From positions 1 through 64,000 of the forward strand of contig NZ_JAHFZF010000026.1 of assembly GCF_018619435.1 (NCBI RefSeq): DNA of 64,000 nucleotides, written 5' to 3'. Source of the stretch: Rhodoferax sp. U11-2br. Its GTDB lineage: Bacteria > Pseudomonadota > Gammaproteobacteria > Burkholderiales > Burkholderiaceae_C. This document shows positions 48,397-56,955 of the stretch, piece by piece (the stretch's first letter is position 1; each line of letters opens with the position of its first letter). The notes beneath the pieces are model-generated. The model did not search any database, had not been told where the DNA came from, and saw only the letters and a list, made by a program, of their open reading frames with translations. A program made the position numbers and the translations under genes.

Positions 48397-49159
48397 AGAC
48401 TCTGGGTGCGAGTTTCGCTCGCAGGTGTCGTGCCTGCAGTGGCCCCTTGGCGTCAAAACCTTGCTCGATGAAGTCGACGTGGTCAACGCCCAGACGCACC
48501 ACACTGCAAGCGCGCGTGCCGTAGTCGGGCAGGGCCACAAAAACGGCGGACAGGGCGCGCTCCAGCGGCAGTGGCACACCGGTGGTGGGCAAATCGGCGT
48601 CGTCGGCGGTGCGCCGGTCTTGCAGAAGTGCCAGCAATGCGGCGTCGTTGGTCTGGCCTTGTGTGAGTTGTTGTTGCAGGCCCTTGGTCAAACCGTGCAG
48701 CTTGGGCCAGGGTGTCTGAAAATCGGCGTTGGACACCGCGCCCATACCTGTCAGCAGGGCCAGCACCCGGGCGTGGCGGCTCTCCAGCCCCATCAAATGG
48801 CTGCCGTCGTAGACCAGCAGGTTGAACGGGTTGTAGTTGTTGGCGTGTGAACGCAGTTCGTTCAGATAAGCCTCGGCGCTGAGATCACTGCGCAAAAAAG
48901 CGCTGACGAGTCCTCCACGTGAGGGGGCGTCAGCGCGTTGTTGGGTCGGGTCGCGGTGGTTGGTCAGCGCGGCCAGTCGGCCAGAGCGGCTGACCCCGAG
49001 CCAGGTGCCACCGGCTTGTAGATCGCGCCCGGCCAGGATGTCCGCGTCTTCCCACCAGCGCATCGCGGCAGTGGGGCGGGCGTAAAACTCGTCACGGTTG
49101 GCTACCAGCAGCAGCTTGTTGGGGCTGTCAGGCTGCCAGTGCCAGGCGATCAGGCACAT
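48395..49159 (-). CDS. NRDE-family (TANGO2-like) protein
   Basis: A 254-residue protein starting MCLIAWHW with the defining NRDE motif in LVANRDEFYARPT (residues 19-31) and the following WWEDADILAGRDL and GTWLGVSRSGRLAALTN. The N-terminal Cys2 fits an Ntn-hydrolase-like start. The eukaryotic relative TANGO2 is linked to haem or lipid handling; the bacterial role is unknown. It is 6 bp after DUF1854, so may belong to the same transcript. Confidence 0.85.
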   Translation of the reverse strand: MCLIAWHWQPDSPNKLLLVANRDEFYARPTAAMRWWEDADILAGRDLQAGGTWLGVSRSGRLAALTNHRDPTQQRADAPSRGGLVSAFLRSDLSAEAYLNELRSHANNYNPFNLLVYDGSHLMGLESRHARVLALLTGMGAVSNADFQTPWPKLHGLTKGLQQQLTQGQTNDAALLALLQDRRTADDADLPTTGVPLPLERALSAVFVALPDYGTRACSVVRLGVDHVDFIEQGFDAKGPLQARHLRAKLAPRV

Positions 49160-49165
49160 TTTTGC

Positions 49166-49639
49166 CTACAAGAACCGGTCCAGGATCTTGCGGCTGTCGC
49201 GGCCCAGGTCGCTGGCATCACGGATCAGGAACTGGATGCCGTGTGAATCCGTCACCAGCAACATGCTGGTGCCGACACGGCGGATGTCTTCGTCCCCGCG
49301 CAGCACAAAACTGGTGTTGCCACGGTCGGTTTTGACGCGCCAGGTGCAGGGGGTGGAAAAACTCGTGACGCTTTCGATGCTCAGGATGGTGGGCATGAAC
49401 TCGCGGAGTTGCAGCTCTTCTCGGATCAGGCTTTGTGCGGGCTCCGGTACATCGGCCAGTTGCTCAATCCAGGCCACTTCGTGGCCATCGGTGTGCACCA
49501 GCGAAATACCGACCTCGGGCGACTGGATCGGAAACGCACGCACAGGCACCACAGCTTCGACGACCTCACCAACAGAGGTCGTCAGAGTCAGCCGCCCAAA
49601 AGGGTTGCGGACCAGGGTAAAAGGGTGGCTGGTGGTCAT
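49166..49639 (-). CDS. DUF1854 protein of the cyanophycin locus
   Basis: A 157-residue protein with HPFTLVRNPFGRLTLTTSVG, then PVRAFPIQSP and GEDEDIRRVG-like DUF1854 marks (RGDEDIRRVGTSMLLVTD). The family is found next to cyanophycin synthetase genes and an ABC transporter, as here. Function unknown. Start overlaps the ABC transporter stop by ATGA, so the two proteins are probably made together. Confidence 0.85.
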   Translation of the reverse strand: MTTSHPFTLVRNPFGRLTLTTSVGEVVEAVVPVRAFPIQSPEVGISLVHTDGHEVAWIEQLADVPEPAQSLIREELQLREFMPTILSIESVTSFSTPCTWRVKTDRGNTSFVLRGDEDIRRVGTSMLLVTDSHGIQFLIRDASDLGRDSRKILDRFL

Positions 49640-51930
49640 TTGTCGTTCTTCCTGTCGTTCAAGCGGACTTGCGAGCGGTCATCCATGTCGACATCCATGT
49701 TGCGCGCCTGGGCTTCGTAGAGGTTGAAGTAGGCACCTTGGGCGGCCATCAGGCCGTCGTGGGTGCCGACCTCGACCACCTGGCCACGGTCCAGCACCAC
49801 CAGACGGTCCGCGCGGTGCAGGGTCGAGAGCCGGTGCGCAATCGCGATGGTGGTGCGGCCCTTGACCAGGTTTTCCAGCGCGTTCTGGATCTCCTTCTCG
49901 GTCTCAGAGTCGACCGAGGAGGTGGCTTCGTCCAGGATCAGGATGCGTGGGTCGATCAGCAGCGCCCGAGCAATCGAGATGCGCTGGCGTTCACCGCCCG
50001 ACAAACCTTGGCCGCGTTCACCAACCATCGAGTCGTAGCCTTGTGCCAGGCGCAGGATGAACTCATGCGCATGCGCGGCGCGTGCGGCAGCAATGATCTC
50101 GGCTCGGGTGGCATGGGGTTTGCCGTAGGCGATGTTCTCGGCAATCGTGCCAAAAAACAGGAACGGCTCCTGTAACACCAGCCCGATGTGGCGCCGGTAG
50201 TCGGCCACCGACAAAGCGCGCACATCGACACCGTCAACCTTGATCGAACCTTCGGACACGTCATAGAAGCGGCAGATCAAGTTGACCAAAGTGCTTTTGC
50301 CCGAGCCGCTGTGGCCGACCAGGCCAATCATTTCACCGGGGTTGATCGTCAGGTTGATGCCTTTGTTGACCTCGCGGTTGCCGTAGCGGAAGCTCACGTC
50401 GGTGATGTCGATGCGGCCTTGCACATGCGTCAGTTTCACCGGCTGAGTCGGTTCCGGCACGCTGGAGACGTGGTCCAGGATGTCAAAAATGCGTTTGGCA
50501 GCTGATGCCGATTTTTCGGTCACCGAGACAATGCGGCTCATCGAGTCCAGCCGGCCATAAAAGCGGCTGATGTAGGAGATGAAGGCCATCAACACCCCCA
50601 CGGTGATCTCGGACTTGGACACCAGCCAGATGCCAAACCCCCAGACCACCAGCAGGCCCAATTCGGTCATCAGCGAGATGCTGGGTGCAAACACCGACCA
50701 GATCTTGTTGATGCGGTCGTTCACCGCCAGGTTTTGTTTGTTGGCCTCGCGAAAACGGGCCGATTCGCGGTCTTCCTGGGCAAAGGCCTTGACCACCCGC
50801 ACACCCGGAATGGTGTCGGCCAGCACACTGGTCACCGCCGACCAGACCCGGTCGATCTTCTCAAAGCCGGTTTGCAAGCGGAAGCGCACCGAGCGGATCA
50901 TCCACACAATAAAAGGCAGCGGCACCAGGGTGACCAGAGCCAGCCAGGGGTTGATCGAGATCAGGATCACTGCCGTCATGACCAGCATCAGCACATCCGA
51001 GGCAAAGTCCAGCAGGTGTAATGACAAGAATACACAGATGCGGTCACTCTCGCTGCCAATACGTGACATCAGGTCACCGGTGCGTTTGCCACCAAAGTAC
51101 TCGAGCGACATGCGCAGCAGGTGGTCATAGGTGGTGGTGCGCAAATCCGCACCAATCCGCTCGGACACCAGCGCCAGGATGTAGGTCTTGGCCCAGGACA
51201 GGCCCCAGGCCAGCAAGGCGGCACCAAACAACCCGGCCAGATAACCCGCAACCACCATGGGTTCGATGTGTTGGCCATTCTGAAACGGGATCAGCACCTC
51301 GTCCATCAGCGGCATGGCCAGGTAAGGCGGCACCAGGCTGGCGGCGGTGCCCAGCAGGGTCAGCACCAGACCCGCGAACAACTGCCCCCGGTAGGGCTTG
51401 GCAAAACGCCACAACCTGAACAGGGTCCAGGTCGAAGGTGGGGTGTGGATCACCTTGGTGCAAATCGGGCATTCGTCCTGGTCGGGCGCCAGCGGCGCCT
51501 TGCAGCTTGGGCAGACATGGCCTTCGGGCAGCACCGGTGGTTCACCGCTGACACAACTGGTCTGGTGAATCTGGAACTGGTCAACAACGCGGATCGCATG
51601 CAGGTTACACGCCAGGGTAAAACACCAATGGGCCAGGCGGCCCTGGCTGTCGAGTAACTCCAGATGACCCACACCGGCGTGGTCGTACAGGTGCATGGCC
51701 AGGCCAGGCTGGTAGGCCCAGGCAGACCAGCTGGCATCAGGCGCGCGGCTCAGCACCCGGCGGTTGGTCACCAGCACCAGGCCTTGGACAAAATGCAGTT
51801 GGTGGTCCAGGTCAAACACCAGTTCGGCCAGAATGGCCTCACCATTTTGAAGTTGCGCCGACACATCGGCCCGCCAATCCGCCGGTATGTTTTGTGCAGA
51901 AAGATCAGAAAAAGAGGGGTCGTGGGTCAT
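49636..51930 (-). CDS. ABC transporter (fused permease and ATPase) of the cyanophycin locus, with zinc ribbon
   Basis: A 764-residue half-transporter. Residues 1-135 form a non-membrane domain; CPSCKAPLAPDQDECPIC (about residues 139-156) is a zinc ribbon; about 175-470 is a six-span type I exporter membrane domain; the C-terminal ATPase has Walker A GHSGSGKSTL, signature LSGGERQR and Walker B ILILDEATSS. The membrane part looks like an exporter. Divergent from cyanophycin synthetases and overlapping DUF1854; export or degradation product transport is possible but unproven. Confidence 0.9.
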   Translation of the reverse strand: MTHDPSFSDLSAQNIPADWRADVSAQLQNGEAILAELVFDLDHQLHFVQGLVLVTNRRVLSRAPDASWSAWAYQPGLAMHLYDHAGVGHLELLDSQGRLAHWCFTLACNLHAIRVVDQFQIHQTSCVSGEPPVLPEGHVCPSCKAPLAPDQDECPICTKVIHTPPSTWTLFRLWRFAKPYRGQLFAGLVLTLLGTAASLVPPYLAMPLMDEVLIPFQNGQHIEPMVVAGYLAGLFGAALLAWGLSWAKTYILALVSERIGADLRTTTYDHLLRMSLEYFGGKRTGDLMSRIGSESDRICVFLSLHLLDFASDVLMLVMTAVILISINPWLALVTLVPLPFIVWMIRSVRFRLQTGFEKIDRVWSAVTSVLADTIPGVRVVKAFAQEDRESARFREANKQNLAVNDRINKIWSVFAPSISLMTELGLLVVWGFGIWLVSKSEITVGVLMAFISYISRFYGRLDSMSRIVSVTEKSASAAKRIFDILDHVSSVPEPTQPVKLTHVQGRIDITDVSFRYGNREVNKGINLTINPGEMIGLVGHSGSGKSTLVNLICRFYDVSEGSIKVDGVDVRALSVADYRRHIGLVLQEPFLFFGTIAENIAYGKPHATRAEIIAAARAAHAHEFILRLAQGYDSMVGERGQGLSGGERQRISIARALLIDPRILILDEATSSVDSETEKEIQNALENLVKGRTTIAIAHRLSTLHRADRLVVLDRGQVVEVGTHDGLMAAQGAYFNLYEAQARNMDVDMDDRSQVRLNDRKNDK

Positions 51931-52024
51931 GGGGAACAGAGGTTAGCGGTGTGGCAGCCCAAGGCCGGATCGGGTCGGTTTGGGGCCTATGAATGGCCTG
52001 AGGATAGTCCGGGCAGGCTGGTTT

Positions 52025-52042
52025 GTTACAAATATTTGTAAC
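52025..52042. promoter_or_regulatory. Perfect 18-bp palindrome in the divergent cyanophycin promoter region
   Basis: GTTACAAATATTTGTAAC reads the same on both strands and lies in the 195-bp gap between the ABC transporter and cphA' starts. The AT-rich centre and GTTAC/GTAAC ends look like a dimeric regulator site; no regulator gene is adjacent. Confidence 0.6.
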
Positions 52043-52125
52043 TTTTGTACCTTGCGGATGATGGCAGGGGACCAAATGAACTGAAAATTCGGGGCTGTTG
52101 CTTAAATGAACACCTTTAAAAATTC

Positions 52126-54315
52126 ATGACGACGAAGACCATGCAATTGCTTCGGGTAACCCACCTGAGGGGCCCCAACATCTGGACCTACCGTCCCGTC
52201 ATCGAAGCCTGGATTGATCTTGGCGATCTGGAAGACTACCCCTCCAACACCTTACCCGGATTTTATGAGCGTTTGACGGCTTGGCTGCCCGGTCTGATCG
52301 TGCACCGCTGCGGCATTGGTGAGCCCGGCGGTTTCCTGCAGCGGCTGCGCGAGGGCACCTGGGCTGGACATATCCTGGAACATGTGGTTCTGGAGTTGCA
52401 AAACCTGGCTGGCATGCGCACCGGTTTTGGCAAAACCCGGCAAACCTCGCAGCGTGGCATCTACAAGATGGCGTTTCGCACCCGGCAGGAGCTGGTGGGA
52501 CGCGCGGCGCTGGCCAGTGGGCTGGAGCTGGTCCATGCCGCCATCCACGACACCCCGTTTGACCTGCCTGCGGTGTTGACCCAGCTGCGTGAACTGGTGG
52601 ACAGGCATTGCCTGGGGCCCAGCACATCACACATTGTTGAGGCAGCCACCGACCGGGGGATTCCGCACCTGCGGCTCAACGAGGGCAATCTGGTGCAGCT
52701 CGGTTTTGGGGCTGCGCAACGGCGCATCTGGACCGCAGAGACCGATCAGACCTCAGCCATCGCTGAAGAAATTGCGAGTGACAAAGACCTGACCAAGGCC
52801 TTGCTGCAGTGCAGTGGTGTGCCGGTGCCCGAAGGCCGGGTGGTCACTACCGTGCAAGAAGCCTGGGAGGCCGCCCAGGATGTGGGTTTGCCGGTGGCGG
52901 TGAAGCCTTACAACGGCAACCACGGTCGTGGGGTCTCGCTGGACCTGAGCACACAAGCAGATGTTGAAACCGCTTTTGTGCTGGCGCTGCAACGGGGCGA
53001 AAGCAAAGTGATTGTGGAGCAGTTCATTCCTGGCAATGAACACCGTTTGCTGGTTGTGGGGCGGCGTGTGGTGGCCGTCGCCCGTGGTGAAACCGCCTGG
53101 GTCACCGGTGACGGCGTCTCCAACATCCTGACCCTGGTGAACCAGCAGCTCAACACCGACCCACGGCGTGGTGAAACAGAGGACTTTCCGCTCGGTGTGG
53201 TCAAGCCGCATGAGTCTGGTGAGATCATTCTGGAGCTCGAACGCCAGGGTTTTACAGCCTATTCGGTGCCTGCTGCAAGCGTCAAGGTGCTGATTCAACG
53301 CAATGGCAATGTGGCTTTTGATGTGACGGATGACGTTCATCCCAGCGTCGCCGCTGTGGCGGCCTTGGCCGCGCGCGTGGTCGGGCTCGACATTGCGGGT
53401 GTGGACATGGTGCTAGAGGACGCCTCACGACCCCTGTCTGAGCAACGTGGTGCGGTGATCGAGGTCAATGCGAGCCCGGGGTTGCTGGCGCATTTGAAAC
53501 CGGCCAGTGGCGAGCCCCGCCCGATTGGGGCCGCCATCATGGACCATTTGTTTGGTGTGGCACACAACACCGATAAGCTGGGTCGCATCTCGGTGGTCGG
53601 TGTCACTGGCCGCAGCCATGCCACCCCCGTGGCGCGTTTGATTGCCTGGCTGCTGCACAACAAGGGTCACAAGGTTGGCTTGGCCTGCCGTGACGGTTTT
53701 TACCTGGGTGCACGCCGTGTGCATGCCTGTGACAGCACGAGCTGGGACGCTGGCCAGAACCTGTTGATCAACCGTTCTCTGGACACAGCCGTCTTTGAAC
53801 ACAACAGCCACCGCATCCTCAGCGAAGGCCTGGCCTATGACCGATGTGATGTGGGTGTGGTGACCGACATCGGTGACTTGGCTGCACTGGCTGAGTTCTA
53901 CATCGATGACCAGGACAAACTGTTTAACGTCGTACGCACCCAGGTCGATGTGATCCTGTCACACGGCACGGCCGTGCTCAACGCCGATGATGCCCAGGTG
54001 GTGGATCTGGCTGCTTTGTGCGACGGCAAAGTCATTTTTTATGCCCTCAACCCAGCGTCAGAGGTCCTCGCTGCGCACCGCGGCAGAGGTGAGGCGGTGG
54101 TGTTTATTGAGGGGGGGCAGCTGGTGCTGGCCAAAGGACAGAGCACCGTGGCGCGTATCGCATTGAATGCATTGGGTGCCGATATCCAGGCTTTGCCCGG
54201 CGCGGTGCTGGCCGCCGCCGCCGCTGCCTGGGCGCTGGGCATCACCGCAGAATTGATTGGTGCCGGTTTGCGCACCTTCGGGTTGACACCCACCAAAAAA
54301 CACATTGAGCCATGA
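52126..54315 (+). CDS. Cyanophycin synthetase-like paralog lacking the C-terminal Mur-ligase functions
   Basis: A 729-residue CphA paralog. The N-terminal domain (1-160; LRGPNIWTYRPVIEAWIDL) and ATP-grasp domain (about 210-480; VAVKPYNGNHGRGVSLDL, KVIVEQFIPGNEHRLLVVG, VIEVNASPGLLAHL) look intact. The Mur-ligase part is degenerate: the P-loop reads GVTGRSHATP (about 492-501) where the neighbour has GTNGKTTT, and the chain stops before the Mur C-terminal domain, about 130 residues short. In cyanobacteria a shortened paralog, CphA2, polymerises beta-Asp-Arg dipeptides; this may be analogous or a regulatory partner. Overlaps cphA by ATGA. Confidence 0.85.
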   Translation: MTTKTMQLLRVTHLRGPNIWTYRPVIEAWIDLGDLEDYPSNTLPGFYERLTAWLPGLIVHRCGIGEPGGFLQRLREGTWAGHILEHVVLELQNLAGMRTGFGKTRQTSQRGIYKMAFRTRQELVGRAALASGLELVHAAIHDTPFDLPAVLTQLRELVDRHCLGPSTSHIVEAATDRGIPHLRLNEGNLVQLGFGAAQRRIWTAETDQTSAIAEEIASDKDLTKALLQCSGVPVPEGRVVTTVQEAWEAAQDVGLPVAVKPYNGNHGRGVSLDLSTQADVETAFVLALQRGESKVIVEQFIPGNEHRLLVVGRRVVAVARGETAWVTGDGVSNILTLVNQQLNTDPRRGETEDFPLGVVKPHESGEIILELERQGFTAYSVPAASVKVLIQRNGNVAFDVTDDVHPSVAAVAALAARVVGLDIAGVDMVLEDASRPLSEQRGAVIEVNASPGLLAHLKPASGEPRPIGAAIMDHLFGVAHNTDKLGRISVVGVTGRSHATPVARLIAWLLHNKGHKVGLACRDGFYLGARRVHACDSTSWDAGQNLLINRSLDTAVFEHNSHRILSEGLAYDRCDVGVVTDIGDLAALAEFYIDDQDKLFNVVRTQVDVILSHGTAVLNADDAQVVDLAALCDGKVIFYALNPASEVLAAHRGRGEAVVFIEGGQLVLAKGQSTVARIALNALGADIQALPGAVLAAAAAAWALGITAELIGAGLRTFGLTPTKKHIEP

Positions 54316-56882
54316 AGTTATCCCGTATTCGAGCCCTTCGCGGCCCCAACCTTTGGACGCACCGCACCGCCATTGAGGTGGTAGCCAGCTGCACGCCTGC
54401 TGAGTGCACGGTGACCGCAGACCCCGGGTTTGATGCCCGACTTCATGCCTGTTTTCCTGCCATTGGTGTGGTGCATACGGGCGGACAGGACAGTCCACTG
54501 AGTCTGGCCCATGTGCTGGGGGTGGCTGCACTTGGTTTGCAGGCCCAGGCTGGTTGCCCGGTGACCTACCGGCGCACCACACAGACGCTGGAGACCGGTG
54601 TGTTCCAGGTCATCGTGGAGTACACCCAGGAAGAGGTGGGGCGACTGGCACTGGAGCTGGCGCAGGAGCTGTGTCTGGCGGTGCTGGAGGGGCGGTCTTT
54701 TGATTTGCAACAGGCCTTGGCGCAGCTGCGTGATCTCGACGAAGACGTGCGCCTGGGCCCCAGCACCGGCACCATTGTGGATGCGGCGGTGGCCAGACAG
54801 ATCCCGTTTCGGCGCATGACCGAGGGCAGCATGATCATGTTTGGCTGGGGCAGTCGGCAGCGCCGCATTCAGGCCGCCGAGGTGGACCGCACCAGTGCCA
54901 TTGCCGAGGCGATTGCGCAGGATAAACAGCTCACCAAGAAGCTCTTACATGCGGCAGGTGTGCCGGTGCCGCAGGGGCGTGAGGTCAGCAACACCGATGA
55001 TGCCTGGACCGCCGCGCTGGAGATTGGCCTGCCGGTGGTGGTCAAGCCCAAAGATGGCAACCAGGGCAAAGGTGTCACTGTCAACATCGCCTCCAAAGAG
55101 CAGTTGCTGGCCGCCTACCAGACGGCCGCCGAGTTCAGCCGCAAAATTTTGGTGGAAAAGTTTTTGCCGGGCCACGACTTTCGCCTGCTGGTGGTGGGTG
55201 ACAAGCTGGTGGCCGCAGCCCGACGCGAAGCCCCCCATGTGGTGGGTGACGGCATCCACAGCGTGCGGGCGTTGGTGGACGAGGTCAACAAGGACCCGCG
55301 CCGTGGTTCAGGCCACGCCACCTCGCTGACCAAAATCCGTTTTGACGACATCGCCCTGGCTTGCCTGGCCGGGCAGGGCCTGCAGGCGGACTCGGTGCCG
55401 ACCAACGGGCAACGTGTTGTGTTGCGGCGCAATGCCAACCTGTCCACCGGTGGCTCCGCGACCGATGTCACCGACGATGTCCATCCGGAAGTCGCTGCAC
55501 GCGCTGTGGCAGCCGCCCAGATGGTCGGTCTGGACATCTGTGGTGTGGACATGATGACCGAGAGCATCCACCACAGCCTGGAGGAAAAAGGCGGTGGTGT
55601 GGTGGAGGTCAATGCCGCACCCGGTCTCCGTATGCATGTGTCGCCCTCGTTTGGCAAAGGCCGCCCGGTTGGCGAGGCGGTCATCAACCACATGTTTGGT
55701 CCCCATGACAATGGTCGGATCCCGCTGGTGGCGGTGACCGGCACCAATGGCAAAACCACCACCGTGCGCCTGATCTCGCATCTGCTGGCCCAAAGTGGCC
55801 TGCGTGTGGGCATGACCAATACCGATGGTGTGTTTGTGGCTGGTCAGCGTATCGACACCGGTGATTGCAGCGGCCCCAAGAGCGCCCGCAATGTTCTGGC
55901 TCACCCCGATGTGGATGCTGCCGTGCTGGAGACAGCGCGGGGTGGCATGCTGCGTGAAGGTCTGGCTTTTGACCGCTGCGATGTGGCGGTGGTGACCAAT
56001 GTGGGCAGTGGCGACCACCTGGGCCTGAACTACATCACCACGGTGGAAGATCTGGCGGTGCTCAAACGGGTGATTGTGCAAAACATCGGCACCCACGGTG
56101 TGGCGGTGCTGAACGCGGCCGACCCGATCGTGGCGGGCATGGCCAAACACTGTTCTGGCTCGGTCACGTTTTTTGCCGCCGACCGGGATCACCCCGTGAT
56201 GGCCACCCATCTGGCACAAGGCAACCGGTCGGTGTTTGTGGAAGACGGCTGGCTGGTGGCTTGCCAAGGTGAGGTCCAGCACAGGCTGGCCTTGTCCGAG
56301 GTGCCCATCACCCTCAATGGCAGCATCGATTTCCAGGTTGAAAACGTCATGGCCGCAGTGGCTGCAGCCTGGGGACTGGGTCTGGATTGGGACGTGGTCC
56401 GCGCCGGTTTGGCCAGTTTTTCCAATGACAGTGACAACGCCTTGGGGCGCTTTAACCTGTTCTCCTACCGCGGTGCCACCGTGATTGCGGACTACGGCCA
56501 CAACCCCGATGCCATGTCGGCCTTGGTCCAGGCGGTCCAGTCCATGCCTGCCCGCAAGCGTTCGGTGGTGATCAGTGGTGCTGGTGACCGGCGCGACGAA
56601 GACATCCGCCAGCAGACCCAGATCCTGGGTCAGGCGTTTGATGACGTGGTCTTGTACCAGGACCAATGCCAACGCGGCCGCGCTGACGGTGAGGTGATTG
56701 CGCTGCTGCGTGAAGGCCTCAACGGCGCCGCCCGCACACGCTTGGTGCAGGAGATCACGGGTGAGTTTCTGGCGATTGACACTGCCATGGACAAGCTCGG
56801 TGAGGGTGATTTGTGCCTGATCCTGGTGGACCAGGTGGAAGAAGCATTGGCGCACATTCGCGCCAAGATCGCGGCAGGCTAA
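54312..56882 (+). CDS. cphA: Cyanophycin synthetase
   Basis: Makes the storage polymer multi-L-arginyl-poly-L-aspartate from Asp, Arg and ATP without ribosomes. The 856-residue protein has the N-terminal domain (1-160), ATP-grasp domain (about 210-470; VVKPKDGNQGKGVTVNI, VVEVNAAPGLRMHV) and the full Mur-ligase-like domain with intact P-loop TGTNGKTTT (about 476-484), LETARGGMLREGL, and a Mur C-terminal region (about 720-850; YGHNPDAMSAL, SGAGDRRDED). No cyanophycinase gene is in the window. Read together with the preceding paralog. Confidence 0.95.
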   Translation: MKLSRIRALRGPNLWTHRTAIEVVASCTPAECTVTADPGFDARLHACFPAIGVVHTGGQDSPLSLAHVLGVAALGLQAQAGCPVTYRRTTQTLETGVFQVIVEYTQEEVGRLALELAQELCLAVLEGRSFDLQQALAQLRDLDEDVRLGPSTGTIVDAAVARQIPFRRMTEGSMIMFGWGSRQRRIQAAEVDRTSAIAEAIAQDKQLTKKLLHAAGVPVPQGREVSNTDDAWTAALEIGLPVVVKPKDGNQGKGVTVNIASKEQLLAAYQTAAEFSRKILVEKFLPGHDFRLLVVGDKLVAAARREAPHVVGDGIHSVRALVDEVNKDPRRGSGHATSLTKIRFDDIALACLAGQGLQADSVPTNGQRVVLRRNANLSTGGSATDVTDDVHPEVAARAVAAAQMVGLDICGVDMMTESIHHSLEEKGGGVVEVNAAPGLRMHVSPSFGKGRPVGEAVINHMFGPHDNGRIPLVAVTGTNGKTTTVRLISHLLAQSGLRVGMTNTDGVFVAGQRIDTGDCSGPKSARNVLAHPDVDAAVLETARGGMLREGLAFDRCDVAVVTNVGSGDHLGLNYITTVEDLAVLKRVIVQNIGTHGVAVLNAADPIVAGMAKHCSGSVTFFAADRDHPVMATHLAQGNRSVFVEDGWLVACQGEVQHRLALSEVPITLNGSIDFQVENVMAAVAAAWGLGLDWDVVRAGLASFSNDSDNALGRFNLFSYRGATVIADYGHNPDAMSALVQAVQSMPARKRSVVISGAGDRRDEDIRQQTQILGQAFDDVVLYQDQCQRGRADGEVIALLREGLNGAARTRLVQEITGEFLAIDTAMDKLGEGDLCLILVDQVEEALAHIRAKIAAG

Positions 56883-56904
56883 AGCTTTTCCGGTGTGTTC
56901 AGAG

Positions 56905-56943
56905 ACTGCGCCCCTGGCTTCAAACCCAGGGGCGCAGTGTTTT
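56905..56943. terminator. Intrinsic terminator between cphA and mfd
   Basis: ACTGCGCCCCTGG (56905-56917) pairs perfectly with CCAGGGGCGCAGT (56926-56938), a 13-bp stem with an 8-nt loop and TTTT soon after. It sits between convergent genes and can serve both. Confidence 0.8.
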
Positions 56944-56955
56944 GGTGGCTACCAC

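Noticed and set aside
53581..53640. Sequencing error explaining the loss of the P-loop in the first CphA paralog
   Set aside because: The frame is continuous for 729 codons, the stop overlaps the next start by ATGA, and the missing C-terminal domain is a separate change.
55308..56855. 515-codon minus-strand frame opposite cphA
   Set aside because: Antisense shadow; no ribosome site or recognisable domain.
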